A stretch of DNA of 64,000 bases from Gallibacter pasteurianus_A (GCA_963596005.1 CAVBJF010000001.1:248001-312000), one strand, 5' to 3'; shown: positions 25,287 to 35,223, counted from the first letter of the stretch. The notes: a model not told the origin generated them from the sequence alone. Numbers and translations: made by a program.

Positions 25287-26345
25287 ATGATAAAAACTTT
25301 GAAGCTTCAAAAAACAGACAGCGACATAAAAAAGGCTGCTCATATTATAAAAAAAGGCGGAATTGTTGCATTCCCAACAGAAACGGTTTACGGGCTTGGG
25401 GCAAACGGTCTTGATGCGGTCGCGGCAAAAAGGATATACGAAGCGAAGGGTAGACCGAGCGACAATCCGATGATACTCCATATTGCTGACATATCGGCTA
25501 TATACGATTTAGCGGAGGACATAAATGATGTTGAGATAAAGCTTGCAGAGATGTTTTGGCCGGGTCCGCTCACGATAGTTTTTAAGAGAAAACCTTGCGT
25601 GCCTGATGTGACAACGGGAGGACTTGACACAGTCGGCATAAGAATGCCTGACAACGAAACTGCAAGGAGGCTTATAAGAGAGGCGGAAGTGGCGATTGCA
25701 GCGCCAAGTGCAAATACCTCTGGCAAACCGAGTCCGACAAGACCGGAGCATGTGCTAAATGATCTTGACGGCAGGATAGATGCCATAATTTACGGTGGCA
25801 TGTGCGAGGTAGGCGTTGAGTCAACAGTTGTGCTTGCAAAGGAGGATGAAATTGTCATTTTGAGACCGGGCAAGATTACGCGAGAGGAGCTTCAAAATGC
25901 GACAGGGGTAAAGGTGAGCGTAGATAAGGCAATAGCAATAGAACTCGCAAGTGCCAATGGAAATAAAGATGTAGGTTGTCGCGTTGCAAATGAAAGAGAT
26001 GATGTAGATGACAGCGACTTTAAGCCGATGGCACCGGGGATGAAATACAAGCACTATGCACCGGATGCACAAATGATCGTTTTTCGTGGCGAAGAAGATA
26101 AGGTTAAAGAGGCGATTGGAGAAAAAAGAGAAAGCCTTGAGGCTGATGGCAAAAAGGTTGGAGTTATATTTTTTGGAAACGACAACCAAGAGGTAGCGGC
26201 ACACGAGCTCTTTGACAGATTACGAGAGATGGATAAAAACGAGGTTGAAGTCATTCTCGCGGGAGCAGTAAATGAGGACGGTATAGGCTATGCCGTTATG
26301 AACAGACTGCTTAAATCGGCGGGATACAATGTTTTAGATGTTTAA
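25287..26345 (+). CDS. L-threonylcarbamoyladenylate synthase (Sua5 type)
   Basis: A 352-residue enzyme that makes threonylcarbamoyl-AMP from threonine, bicarbonate and ATP for the t6A37 modification of tRNA. Residues 1-205 are the YrdC domain (PTETVYGLGANG, KGRPSDNPMILH, RMPDNETARRLI, APSANTSGKPSPT, STVV); a linker with APGMKYKHYAPDA leads to the C-terminal Sua5 domain, so it is the long form. The partner genes tsaB and tsaD are at 61861-64000. It starts four bases after prfA without a clear SD, which suggests coupling. Confidence 0.94.
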   Translation: MIKTLKLQKTDSDIKKAAHIIKKGGIVAFPTETVYGLGANGLDAVAAKRIYEAKGRPSDNPMILHIADISAIYDLAEDINDVEIKLAEMFWPGPLTIVFKRKPCVPDVTTGGLDTVGIRMPDNETARRLIREAEVAIAAPSANTSGKPSPTRPEHVLNDLDGRIDAIIYGGMCEVGVESTVVLAKEDEIVILRPGKITREELQNATGVKVSVDKAIAIELASANGNKDVGCRVANERDDVDDSDFKPMAPGMKYKHYAPDAQMIVFRGEEDKVKEAIGEKRESLEADGKKVGVIFFGNDNQEVAAHELFDRLREMDKNEVEVILAGAVNEDGIGYAVMNRLLKSAGYNVLDV

Positions 26346-26388
26346 GGATAGTTGTAGATATCTAAAGATAAAAGCAAGGAGAGGAAAG

Positions 26389-26823
26389 ATGATAAAAGTT
26401 GCTTTAGCATGCGACCATGGCGGATATGAATTAAAAGAAACGATAGCAGGCTTTTTGCTTGGAATGGGATGCGATGTGTTTGACCTTGGTACAAACAGCG
26501 CAGAGTCTGTGGATTATCCCGAGTATGGCAAAAGATGTGCGATGGCAGTTGTGCACGGAGATGCCGACTGTGGTATAGTAGTATGTGGTTCTGGCATAGG
26601 TATTTCCATGGCGGCGAACAAGGTAAAGGGAGCAAGATGTGCCCTTTGCACAAGTCAGGAAATGGCGGAGCTTGCAAGGAAGCATAACGATGCAAATATG
26701 CTCGCACTTGGTGGCAGACTGCTTGCGACAGAGGATGCGCTTGGGATAGTAAATAAATTTTTAATTACAGAATTTGAGGGTGGCAGACACCAAAAACGGG
26801 TAGATATATTAAACAGCTATTGA
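26389..26823 (+). CDS. rpiB: Ribose-5-phosphate isomerase B
   Basis: A 144-residue RpiB/LacAB-family isomerase interconverting ribose-5-phosphate and ribulose-5-phosphate. ACDHGGYELKE, DYPEYGKRCA, GIVVCGSGIGISMAANKVKG with the active-site Cys, and LARKHNDANMLALGGR are all present. I choose ATG 26389 after AAGGAGAGG over the frame opening at 26338. It lies in the prfA-sua5-rpiB-upp string common in clostridia. Confidence 0.94.
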   Translation: MIKVALACDHGGYELKETIAGFLLGMGCDVFDLGTNSAESVDYPEYGKRCAMAVVHGDADCGIVVCGSGIGISMAANKVKGARCALCTSQEMAELARKHNDANMLALGGRLLATEDALGIVNKFLITEFEGGRHQKRVDILNSY

Positions 26824-26841
26824 TAGCAGATTGGAGAAAAA

Positions 26842-27471
26842 ATGGGAAAGATACATGTATTTGAACACCCGCTCATACAGCACAAAATAGCGCTTTTGAG
26901 GGATGAAAAGACAACAACAAAGGATTTTCGTGATCTTGTAAAGGAAATCGGAATGCTTATGGGCTTTGAAGCAACAAGGGATCTTGCTCTCAAAAAGGTG
27001 ACTGTCAAAACACCGATGTGCGAGACAAAGGTAAATGTGCTTGCCGAGGAGGATATCGCAATAGTACCGATACTGAGGGCAGGTCTTGGTATGGTAGATG
27101 GAATGCTTTCACTTGTGCCAAATGCAAAGGTCGGCCATGTGGGGCTTTACAGAGATCCGGAAACTCATAAGCCTGTGGAATATTATTGCAAGATGCCGCA
27201 TGACCTTGATAAAAGACAGATATTTGTTGTGGACCCTATGCTTGCTACAGGCGGTTCTGCGGTAGACGCGGTGTCGCTTGTAAAGGAAAAGGGCGGTAAA
27301 AATATAATATTTATGTGCCTGATAGCTGCACCTGAGGGTATAGAGGCACTTCATGAGGCACATCCTGATGTCGATATCTATATTGCGGCAAAGGATGAAA
27401 AGCTGAATGAAAATGCGTACATTTTGCCGGGCCTTGGGGATGCAGGCGATAGGCTGTATGGCACAAAGTAA
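26842..27471 (+). CDS. upp: Uracil phosphoribosyltransferase
   Basis: A 209-residue salvage enzyme making UMP from uracil and PRPP. It has the normal full length, starting MGKIHVFEHPLIQHK, with PILRAGLGMVDG, the PRPP loop DPMLATGGSAVDAV, and the uracil-binding end YILPGLGDAGDRLYGT. GGAGAAAA precedes the ATG. Located in the rpiB-upp pair typical of Firmicutes. Confidence 0.96.
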   Translation: MGKIHVFEHPLIQHKIALLRDEKTTTKDFRDLVKEIGMLMGFEATRDLALKKVTVKTPMCETKVNVLAEEDIAIVPILRAGLGMVDGMLSLVPNAKVGHVGLYRDPETHKPVEYYCKMPHDLDKRQIFVVDPMLATGGSAVDAVSLVKEKGGKNIIFMCLIAAPEGIEALHEAHPDVDIYIAAKDEKLNENAYILPGLGDAGDRLYGTK

Positions 27472-27550
27472 AAAAGTAGGAGTTACAAAATAATTGCAAA
27501 TGATGCAGGAGGAAGTCAAAGTGAAGGATTATGGAATTAAGGAGAGCAAA

Positions 27551-29311
27551 ATGACGGAAAATAAAGTTCTTCTTGATTGGCTACAGGAAGTGGCAGAGCT
27601 TACAAAACCCGAAAAGGTAGTATGGATTACAGGACAGGAGGCACAGCTTGAGGAGCTTCGCAAGGAAGCGTGTGGCACAGGCGAGCTCATAAAGCTTAAT
27701 GAGGAAAAATTGCCGGGATGCTATCTTCACAGAAGCGAAAAAAACGACGTTGCAAGAGTGGAAAGTCGTACATTTATATGCTGTAAGGATGAGAAAAATG
27801 CAGGGCCTACAAATAACTGGATGGATCCGGATGAAATGTATGCAAAGCTAAACAAGCTTTACGACGGATGCATGAAAGGCAGAACTATGTACATTGTGCC
27901 TTTTTCTATGGGCATTGTAGGTTCGCCTTTTGCAAAGTATGGCATAGAGGTTACAGATTCGATATATGTAGTTGTGAGCATGCAGATTATGACGCGCATA
28001 GGAAACAAGGTGCTTGAGGCAATCGGCAAAGACGGAGAATTCACAAAGGGACTTCATGCTAAAGCAAATCTCGATTCCGAGGAAAGATATATCGTACATT
28101 TCCCTGAGGACAACACAATCATGTCCATAAACTCGGGATATGGTGGCAATGTGCTTCTCGGGAAGAAATGCCTGGCACTCAGGATAGCCTCATATCTTGG
28201 CAAAAACGAGGGCTGGATGGCAGAGCACATGCTCATACTGGGAGTAGAAAATCCGCAGGGCGAAAAGAAGTATGTCGCAGCGGCATTTCCATCAGCTTGC
28301 GGGAAGACAAACCTTGCTATGCTTATTCCACCTGAAATATATCAGCAAAAAGGCTGGAAGGTTACATGCGTGGGCGATGATATTGCATGGATAAGAGTCG
28401 GCGAGGACGGTAGACTTTGGGCGACAAATCCGGAAAACGGATTCTTCGGAGTTGCACCTGGCACAAACGCAAAATCAAATCCAAACGCACTTGCCGCAAC
28501 AAGGAAAAACTCGATATTTACAAATGTAGGATTAAATCTTGACGATATGACAGTTTGGTGGGAAAAGCTCGACAAAAACCCACCTGCAAATTCACTCGAT
28601 TGGACAGGTAAAAAATGGGATCCAAATAGCGGAGAGCCTATGGCACATCCAAATTCGAGATTTACATCACCTGCGAAAAACTGTCCTTGTATCGCGCCGG
28701 AGTTTGATGATCCAAAGGGTGTACCTCTATCTGCTATCATATTTGGTGGCAGGAGAGCAAAGACAGCACCTCTTGTTTATCAGTCAAGAGATTGGGATCA
28801 CGGCGTCTTCGTCGGATCTATCATGGCGTCGGAAACAACAGCGGCGGCAACAGGAGCAGTCGGAGTTGTAAGAAGAGACCCTATGGCAATGCTTCCATTC
28901 TGCGGATACAATATGGGAGACTATTGGCAGCATTGGCTCGATATGGGCAAAAAGCTTTCAAATCCGCCAAAGATATTTAATGTAAACTGGTTTAGAACAG
29001 ACGAAGACGGAGATTTTATCTGGCCGGGCTTCGGAGACAATCTGAGAGTGCTTGAGTGGATCTTAAAGAGAGCAGACGATAAGGTTAGCGCTAATGAAAC
29101 GGAGATAGGATATATTCCGAGCGCCAATGATATAGACATCGAGGGCTGCGATATTACAAAAGAGGCACTTGAGGAAATCCTAAAGGTTGAAAAGGAATAC
29201 TGGAAAGAGGACATAAGGAGCATAAAGGAATTTTATGCGAAGATAGGCGATAAGCTTCCAAAGGAATTGGCAGATGAGGTTGCTGCTATGGAGGAGCGTA
29301 TCAGCAAGTAA
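27551..29311 (+). CDS. pckG: Phosphoenolpyruvate carboxykinase (GTP)
   Basis: A 586-residue GTP-type PEP carboxykinase interconverting oxaloacetate and PEP. FPSACGKTNLAM near residue 246 is the P-loop with the reactive Cys; RVESRTFICC, NSGYGGNVLLGKKC, GDDIAWI, and FGGRRAKTAPLVYQ are family blocks. I choose ATG 27551, with AAGGAGAG upstream, over the frame opening at 27494. In an amino-acid fermenter it could run in the PEP-carboxylating, GTP-forming direction or for gluconeogenesis. A strong terminator follows. Confidence 0.95.
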   Translation: MTENKVLLDWLQEVAELTKPEKVVWITGQEAQLEELRKEACGTGELIKLNEEKLPGCYLHRSEKNDVARVESRTFICCKDEKNAGPTNNWMDPDEMYAKLNKLYDGCMKGRTMYIVPFSMGIVGSPFAKYGIEVTDSIYVVVSMQIMTRIGNKVLEAIGKDGEFTKGLHAKANLDSEERYIVHFPEDNTIMSINSGYGGNVLLGKKCLALRIASYLGKNEGWMAEHMLILGVENPQGEKKYVAAAFPSACGKTNLAMLIPPEIYQQKGWKVTCVGDDIAWIRVGEDGRLWATNPENGFFGVAPGTNAKSNPNALAATRKNSIFTNVGLNLDDMTVWWEKLDKNPPANSLDWTGKKWDPNSGEPMAHPNSRFTSPAKNCPCIAPEFDDPKGVPLSAIIFGGRRAKTAPLVYQSRDWDHGVFVGSIMASETTAAATGAVGVVRRDPMAMLPFCGYNMGDYWQHWLDMGKKLSNPPKIFNVNWFRTDEDGDFIWPGFGDNLRVLEWILKRADDKVSANETEIGYIPSANDIDIEGCDITKEALEEILKVEKEYWKEDIRSIKEFYAKIGDKLPKELADEVAAMEERISK

Positions 29312-29324
29312 AAGTTATAATGAG

Positions 29325-29362
29325 AAAGGCTCGATGCGGGATTTTCGCAAAGAGCCTTTTTT
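29325..29362 (+). terminator. Intrinsic terminator after the PEP carboxykinase gene
   Basis: AAAGGCTC (29325-29332) pairs with GAGCCTTT (29352-29359), with an inner TGCG/CGCA pairing, followed by a run of T. Confidence 0.85.
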
Positions 29363-29450
29363 GAATATTGCCTGTGCTGAGGACTTGCGAGGGGGGATAG
29401 AGCTTTCATTCTTGACATTGCAAAATAAAGAACTTAAAGTTGTAAAACGG

Positions 29451-29479
29451 TTTACAAATGCCTGTTTTTCATATAAAAT
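29451..29479 (+). promoter_or_regulatory. Predicted promoter of guaBA
   Basis: TTTACA (29451-29456), 17 bases, TAAAAT (29474-29479), each one base off consensus, 64 bases before the guaB ATG. I saw no guanine-riboswitch or PurBox sequence in the leader. Confidence 0.6.
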
Positions 29480-29542
29480 AGTACATCAATAAAAATGTAT
29501 AAAACACTTAATTATAAATAAATTTTTTGAAAAGGAGGAATC

Positions 29543-31048
29543 ATGGCACAGTATTTCAATGAACCATCAAGAACATTCAACGAGTATCTGCTCATTCCGG
29601 GATACTCATCAACAGAATGCAGAGTTGATAATGTTTCACTCAAGACACCGATTACAAAATTTAAAAAGGGTGAAGAACCCGAGTTAACCATGAATATTCC
29701 GCTTGTTTCGGCTGTAATGCAGGCAGTATCGGACGATAAGCTCGCCGTAGCACTTGCAAAAGAGGGCGGAATTTCCTTTATATACGGATCACAGAGCATC
29801 GAAAGTCAGGCAGAAATGGTAAAAAGAGCAAAGGATACAAAGGCAGGCTTTGTAACATCGGATGCAAACATCAGGCCTGATCAGACGCTAAGAGATTTGC
29901 TTGAGTTAAAGGAAAGAACAGGCCACAGTACGACAGCAGTAACTGAGGACGGCACAGCAGATGGCAAGCTGGTAGGGCTTGTCACATCAAGGGATTACAG
30001 GATTAGCCGTATGGATCTTGACACAAAGGTCAGTGAGTTTATGACGCCGTTTGAAAAGCTGATTTATGCAAAGGCAGGAGCAAGCCTTAGCGAAGCGAAT
30101 GATATATTGTGGGATAACAAGTTAAATTCACTACCTGTCATAGACGACAATCAAAGATTGATACACTTTGTATTTAGAAAGGACTATGATAGTCACAAGG
30201 CAAATCCAAACGAGCTTTTAGATGAGCATAAGAGATATGTAATCGGTGCAGGTATAAATACAAGAGACTATGAGGAAAGAGTACCGGCACTTATTGAGGC
30301 CGGAGCAGATGTATTGTGCATAGATTCTTCTGAAGGATATTCTCAGTGGCAGGCGAAGACCCTTGAGTTTATCAGAGAGAAATACGGTGATAGCGTAAAG
30401 GTTGGAGCAGGTAATGTGGTAGACGGCGAGGGCTTTAAATTTCTCGCTGATGCGGGTGCTGATTTTATTAAAATAGGTATCGGTGGTGGTTCGATTTGCA
30501 TTACAAGAGAGCAAAAGGGCATAGGCAGGGGTCAGGCTTCTGCTGTGCAAGATGTTGCAAAGGCGAGAGACGAATACTTTAAAAAGAAAGGCGTCTACAT
30601 TCCGATATGCTCGGACGGAGGCATAGTATATGATTACCACATGACGCTTGCACTTGCGATGGGCGCAGACTTTCTCATGCTCGGAAGATATTTTGCGAGA
30701 TTTGAAGAGGCTCCCGGACAAAAGATAAATCTAAACGGAAGCTATGTAAAGGAATACTGGGGAGAGGGCTCTGCAAGAGCCAGGAACTGGCAGCGATACG
30801 ATATGGGCGGAGATGCTAAGCTAAGCTTCGAGGAAGGCGTGGACTCTTATGTTCCTTATGCAGGTATGCTTTCAGACAATGTGAAGCAGTCGCTTCAAAA
30901 GGTAAAGTCGACAATGTGTAACTGCGGAGTTTTGAACATCAGAGAGCTACAGGAAAAGGCAAAGCTGACAATAGTTTCGGCGACTTCTATCGTTGAGGGT
31001 GGAGCTCACGATGTTATCACAAAGGAAACTTCATCGGGTATCAAATAA
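29543..31048 (+). CDS. guaB: IMP dehydrogenase
   Basis: A 501-residue enzyme oxidising IMP to XMP, first step of GMP synthesis. The TIM barrel is interrupted by a CBS pair (about residues 100-225). The catalytic Cys is C319 in GIGGGSICITREQKG; the flap has ARNWQRYDMGGD. Some clostridial enzymes are of this slightly long form with a GxGGGSICxTRE loop. AAAGGAGGA is an excellent ribosome site. guaA follows 17 bases later. Confidence 0.95.
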   Translation: MAQYFNEPSRTFNEYLLIPGYSSTECRVDNVSLKTPITKFKKGEEPELTMNIPLVSAVMQAVSDDKLAVALAKEGGISFIYGSQSIESQAEMVKRAKDTKAGFVTSDANIRPDQTLRDLLELKERTGHSTTAVTEDGTADGKLVGLVTSRDYRISRMDLDTKVSEFMTPFEKLIYAKAGASLSEANDILWDNKLNSLPVIDDNQRLIHFVFRKDYDSHKANPNELLDEHKRYVIGAGINTRDYEERVPALIEAGADVLCIDSSEGYSQWQAKTLEFIREKYGDSVKVGAGNVVDGEGFKFLADAGADFIKIGIGGGSICITREQKGIGRGQASAVQDVAKARDEYFKKKGVYIPICSDGGIVYDYHMTLALAMGADFLMLGRYFARFEEAPGQKINLNGSYVKEYWGEGSARARNWQRYDMGGDAKLSFEEGVDSYVPYAGMLSDNVKQSLQKVKSTMCNCGVLNIRELQEKAKLTIVSATSIVEGGAHDVITKETSSGIK

Positions 31049-31065
31049 AGCAAAAGAGGAAATAA

Positions 31066-32607
31066 ATGAAACATGAAAAAATACTTGTTATGGACTTTGG
31101 CGGTCAGTATAACCAGCTTATCGCAAGGCGTGTAAGAGAGCTAAACGTTTATGCCGAGATAGTGCCATATACATATAGCGTTGAAAAGATAAAAGCAGAT
31201 ATGCCAAAGGGCATCATATTTACAGGTGGACCAAACAGCGTATATGGAGAAAGCGCATTGAGCTATGATAAGGAGCTCTTTGAACTGGGCATTCCTATAC
31301 TTGGCATATGCTACGGTGCACAGCTGATAGCTCACACACTTGGTGGGGAAGTAAAGACAGCACCTGTAAGCGAATATGGCAAGACGCTTGTTACAACAGA
31401 GGACGATTCCGTGCTTCTTGGCGATGTGTCGAGCGAGACGATTATGTGGATGAGCCATACGGATTACATAGAGAGTGTACCTGAAGGCTTTAAGGTGTCG
31501 GCATATACGCCGGTTTGCCCTGTTGCCGCCATGGAATGTACTGAAAAAGGCTTTTACGCTACGCAATTCCATCCGGAGGTTATGCATTCCGTAGAGGGAA
31601 TGAAGGTTATGACAAACTTTGTAAAAAAAGTTTGTAAGTGCAGCGGTGACTGGCATATGGACTCGTTTGTTGACGAGACTATTAAAGACATCAAGGAAAA
31701 GGTCGGCGATGGCAAGGTGTTATGTGCACTTTCGGGAGGTGTTGATTCGTCGGTGGCAGCAGTTATGATGAGTAAAGCTGTCGGCAAGCAACTCACATGT
31801 GTATTTGTCGATCATGGGCTTCTAAGAAAGGATGAGGGCGATCAGGTTGAAGCGATATTCGGAGAGCAAGGAGATTATGACCTCAATTTCATCAGAGTAA
31901 ATGCACAGGACAGATTTTATGAGGCACTTGCAGGCGTTACAGGACCTGAAAAAAAGCGAAAGATAATAGGCGAGCTGTTTATAAGGGTATTTGAGGAAGA
32001 GGCAAAAAAGATAGGAGCTGTTGATTTCCTCGTACAGGGCACCATATATCCTGACATAGTCGAGAGCGGACTTGGCACAAGTGCGACTATAAAAAGTCAC
32101 CATAATGTGGGAGGTCTGCCTGAGCATGTGGACTTTAAGGACATCATAGAGCCACTTAGAGAACTGTTTAAGGATGAAGTAAGGCAGGCGGGGCTAAAAC
32201 TCGGATTGCCTGAGTATCTTGTGTATAGACAGCCATTCCCAGGCCCAGGGCTTGCAGTCAGAATCATAGGAGAGGTTACAGCAGACAAGGTGAAAATCGT
32301 GCAGGATGCCGATGCGATTTACAGAGAAGAGATAGAAAAGGCAGGCATAGCAAGAGATATCGGGCAGTATTTTGCGGCGCTTACTAATATGAGATCTGTT
32401 GGAGTTATGGGAGATTTTAGGACATATGACTATGCTATCGCACTCAGAGCAGTTATGACATCGGACTTTATGACGGCAGAGGCGGCAAAGCTTCCATGGG
32501 AGGTGCTTGAGAAGACCACAACTCGCATCGTAAATGAGGTTGAGAACGTAAACCGCGTGCTGTATGATTGCACAGGCAAGCCACCTGGCACGATCGAGTT
32601 TGAATAA
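31066..32607 (+). CDS. guaA: GMP synthase (glutamine-hydrolysing)
   Basis: A 513-residue amidotransferase converting XMP to GMP. The class I glutaminase domain has C82 in GICYGAQLIAH and the His-Glu pair in QFHPEV; the ATP-pyrophosphatase domain begins with the PP-loop LSGGVDSSVAA (about 223-229); the C-terminal dimerisation domain ends CTGKPPGTIEFE, the normal end. Operon with guaB. Confidence 0.96.
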   Translation: MKHEKILVMDFGGQYNQLIARRVRELNVYAEIVPYTYSVEKIKADMPKGIIFTGGPNSVYGESALSYDKELFELGIPILGICYGAQLIAHTLGGEVKTAPVSEYGKTLVTTEDDSVLLGDVSSETIMWMSHTDYIESVPEGFKVSAYTPVCPVAAMECTEKGFYATQFHPEVMHSVEGMKVMTNFVKKVCKCSGDWHMDSFVDETIKDIKEKVGDGKVLCALSGGVDSSVAAVMMSKAVGKQLTCVFVDHGLLRKDEGDQVEAIFGEQGDYDLNFIRVNAQDRFYEALAGVTGPEKKRKIIGELFIRVFEEEAKKIGAVDFLVQGTIYPDIVESGLGTSATIKSHHNVGGLPEHVDFKDIIEPLRELFKDEVRQAGLKLGLPEYLVYRQPFPGPGLAVRIIGEVTADKVKIVQDADAIYREEIEKAGIARDIGQYFAALTNMRSVGVMGDFRTYDYAIALRAVMTSDFMTAEAAKLPWEVLEKTTTRIVNEVENVNRVLYDCTGKPPGTIEFE

Positions 32608-32619
32608 TATAAAAACCGC

Positions 32620-32653
32620 GGGAAGCTTTGATTTACATGGCTTCCCATTTTCA
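32620..32653 (+). terminator. Intrinsic terminator after guaA
   Basis: GGGAAGC (32620-32626) pairs with GCTTCCC (32640-32646), followed by ATTTTCATTT. Confidence 0.75.
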
Positions 32654-32719
32654 TTTCCGCAAATAAATAATAAATAACACATGGCAAGCATTTTCTTTAC
32701 AAAACAATCTATATTTCCG

Positions 32720-32749
32720 TTGACAGCTAAATGCAAGTGATTGTATGAT
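32720..32749 (+). promoter_or_regulatory. Predicted promoter of the hydrogenase operon
   Basis: A perfect -35 TTGACA (32720-32725), 18 bases, and TATGAT (32744-32749), about 60 bases before the first gene. No clear Rex-type palindrome was seen around it. Confidence 0.7.
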
Positions 32750-32808
32750 GTTTATAATTTCAGAGGACGGATTTTTTGGGGTTATCCCGAACATGAAAGG
32801 AGATACAC

Positions 32809-33315
32809 ATGAGCAACAATTGCACGATGTGTGCTACTGCGAAAGAAAATGCTGCAAGATTAGATGAAATTATTGCAGAGTATAAAGACACGCAGGGCGC
32901 ACTTATTCCTGTACTTCATGAAGCGCAAAAAATATATGGATATTTGCCATTGGAAGTACAGCGAGACATCGCCGAAAAGCTTGATATTCCTCTTGCGGAG
33001 GTATATGGCGTAGTGAGCTTTTACACACAATTTACCACAAATCCTAAAGGCAAGTATCAGATAAACGTGTGTATGGGTACCGCATGTTATGTTAAGGGAG
33101 CAAGTGACATCCTTGACAAATTTAAGACAAGACTTTCGATCGACGTCGGAGAATGCACAGAAGACGGCAAATATTCTCTTGATGCGTGTCGCTGCATAGG
33201 TGCGTGCGGATTAGCACCTGTTGTGACGATCAATGACGAAGTTTTTGGCAAACTGGTTCCTGATGATGTCGATGGAATAATCGACAGGTTCGACAAACTT
33301 CAGGAGGTGGAATAA
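32809..33315 (+). CDS. NuoE/HydC-like [2Fe-2S] subunit of NAD(P)-linked [FeFe] hydrogenase
   Basis: A 168-residue thioredoxin-like ferredoxin subunit. The [2Fe-2S] ligands are the Cys pairs in VCMGTACYVKG and CRCIGACGLAP. The N-terminal helical region includes LIPVLHEAQKIYGYLP and PLAEVYGVVSFYTQF, hallmarks of NuoE/HndA/HydC. Its stop overlaps the ATG of the NuoF-like gene. As part of a trimer with the next two genes it should shuttle electrons between the flavin subunit and the hydrogenase. Confidence 0.92.
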   Translation: MSNNCTMCATAKENAARLDEIIAEYKDTQGALIPVLHEAQKIYGYLPLEVQRDIAEKLDIPLAEVYGVVSFYTQFTTNPKGKYQINVCMGTACYVKGASDILDKFKTRLSIDVGECTEDGKYSLDACRCIGACGLAPVVTINDEVFGKLVPDDVDGIIDRFDKLQEVE

Positions 33316-35201
33316 TGATAAAAAGTATTGCGGATATCAATAAGATAAGGGAAAATAAGCAAGCCGACCTTATGATACGAGTAAACCCGGATGCGAAGCC
33401 TACAAAAGAAGGCGGAAAGATGCATATCATGGTTTGCGGAGGTACCGGATGTACGTCTTCAAATTCCATGAAGATCATAGAGGGGCTTGAAAAGCTGATT
33501 AAAATCGATAAACTCGAAGAAGACATTAAGGTTATCAAGACAGGATGTTTCGGACTTTGTGCGGAAGGGCCTATAATGATGTTTTATCCTGAGCACATCA
33601 TGTATACATTGGTGCAGCCTGAGGATGTAAACGAAATTTTCGAAAGCCATATTAAAAATGGCATTCCTGTGCGAAGACTTTTGGCAGGAGATAAGGAAGC
33701 CGAAAAGATCGAAAATGCTCTCGAGAATGTCGATTTTTTTTCGAGACAAAAAAGAGTTGCGCTTCGAAACTGCGGTGCGATAGACCCGGAAAATATAGAC
33801 GAATACATAGCGCGCGACGGATACTTAGCACTTGAAAAGGTTCTCACTGAGATGGAGCCTGAGGATGTCATAGATACGATAAAAGAGTCTCAGCTCAGAG
33901 GCCGCGGAGGTGGCGGCTTCCCGACAGGTGTTAAATGGGATTTCGCTGCAGCTCAGCAGGTCGCCCAAAAATATGTTTGCTGTAATGCCGATGAGGGCGA
34001 TCCGGGTGCATTTATGGACAGATCGGTTCTCGAGGGAGACCCTCATTCGGTAATCGAAGCGATGGCTATCGCAGGATATGCTATCGGAGCTAACCAAGGC
34101 TATATCTATGTCAGAGCAGAATATCCAATCGCCGTAGAAAGGCTCACAATCGCAATAAAGCAGGCAAGGGAATACGGACTGCTCGGCAAGGATATATTCG
34201 GTACGGGTTTCGACTTTGAGCTTGATATCAGACTCGGCGCCGGGGCTTTTGTATGCGGTGAAGAGACTGCCCTGATGACTTCCGTTGAAGGCCGTCGCGG
34301 TGAGCCAAGGCCAAGGCCGCCTTTCCCTGCTGTTAAGGGGTTGTTTGGACAGCCAACTATACTAAACAATGTTGAAACATATGCAAATATCCCTGTGATA
34401 ATGCTAAAAGGCGGGGAATGGTTTGCAAGCATAGGCACCGAAAAATCAAAGGGAACTAAGGTATTTGCCGTAGGCGGTAAAATAAATAATACAGGTCTTG
34501 TGGAAATCCCTATGGGGACTACTCTTCGTGAGATTATCTTTGATATAGGCGGAGGTATACCAAACGGCAAGGAATTTAAAGCGGCACAGACAGGCGGACC
34601 GTCAGGTGGCTGCATTCCTGCATCTGAGCTCGATACACCGCTCGATTATGATTCGCTTATCGCATTAGGCTCGATGATGGGCTCGGGAGGGCTGATTGTA
34701 ATGGATGAGGATACCTGTATGGTCGATCTTGCTAAGTTCTTCTTGGAATTTACAGTCGACGAATCATGCGGTAAATGTCCTCCGTGCAGGATCGGTATTA
34801 AGAGAATGCTTGAGATAGTCACAAGGATAACGGAGGGAAAAGGACAGGTTGAGGACCTCGACAAGTTAGAGATTCTTGCCAGAAACATCAAGGCATCTGC
34901 ACTTTGCGGACTCGGTCAGACAGCGCCAAACCCTGTGCTTTCCACTATGCGTTACTTCAAGGATGAATACATGGCACATGTTGTCGATAAGAAGTGCCCT
35001 GCAGGCGTATGTAAGTCTATGATTAGATACATCATATTCGAGAGCACATGTAAACGCTGCAGTATTTGTAAGAAAAACTGCCCTGTTGGTGCTATTTCGG
35101 GTGATAAAGACACTCCATTCGTTATTGATCAGGATAAATGCGTCAAGTGCGGTATCTGTATGGAAAGATGTCCGTTCAAGTCCATTCTCAAGAACGCATA
35201 G
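33315..35201 (+). CDS. NuoF/HydB-like NAD(P)H-binding flavoprotein subunit of [FeFe] hydrogenase
   Basis: A 628-residue subunit with three parts: an N-terminal thioredoxin-like [2Fe-2S] domain (about 30-115; CGGTGCTSSN, GCFGLCAEGP), the NuoF core with FMN and NAD(H) motifs (LRGRGGGGFPTGVKW, NADEGDPGAFMDRS, GAGAFVCGEETAL) and its [4Fe-4S] site (ESCGKCPPCRIG), and a C-terminal two-[4Fe-4S] ferredoxin domain (CKRCSICKKNCPVGAI, CVKCGICMERCPF). This layout is that of HydB/HndC in trimeric, often electron-bifurcating hydrogenases using NAD(P)H plus ferredoxin. Bifurcation is inferred from subunit composition. Confidence 0.93.
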   Translation: MIKSIADINKIRENKQADLMIRVNPDAKPTKEGGKMHIMVCGGTGCTSSNSMKIIEGLEKLIKIDKLEEDIKVIKTGCFGLCAEGPIMMFYPEHIMYTLVQPEDVNEIFESHIKNGIPVRRLLAGDKEAEKIENALENVDFFSRQKRVALRNCGAIDPENIDEYIARDGYLALEKVLTEMEPEDVIDTIKESQLRGRGGGGFPTGVKWDFAAAQQVAQKYVCCNADEGDPGAFMDRSVLEGDPHSVIEAMAIAGYAIGANQGYIYVRAEYPIAVERLTIAIKQAREYGLLGKDIFGTGFDFELDIRLGAGAFVCGEETALMTSVEGRRGEPRPRPPFPAVKGLFGQPTILNNVETYANIPVIMLKGGEWFASIGTEKSKGTKVFAVGGKINNTGLVEIPMGTTLREIIFDIGGGIPNGKEFKAAQTGGPSGGCIPASELDTPLDYDSLIALGSMMGSGGLIVMDEDTCMVDLAKFFLEFTVDESCGKCPPCRIGIKRMLEIVTRITEGKGQVEDLDKLEILARNIKASALCGLGQTAPNPVLSTMRYFKDEYMAHVVDKKCPAGVCKSMIRYIIFESTCKRCSICKKNCPVGAISGDKDTPFVIDQDKCVKCGICMERCPFKSILKNA

Positions 35202-35223
35202 TGCGAAGGAGGTCGTGTAAAAG

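Noticed and set aside
29274..29492. A 72-codon open frame after the PEP carboxykinase gene
   Set aside because: It runs through the terminator hairpin and the guaB promoter, so it is not a plausible gene.
29363..29542. Possible guanine or other purine riboswitch before guaB
   Set aside because: The leader after the predicted promoter is only about 60 bases and AT-rich, with no aptamer core sequence.
32650..32808. Rex-type operator before the hydrogenase operon
   Set aside because: No TTGTTAA-N4-TTAACAA-like palindrome is visible around the promoter.
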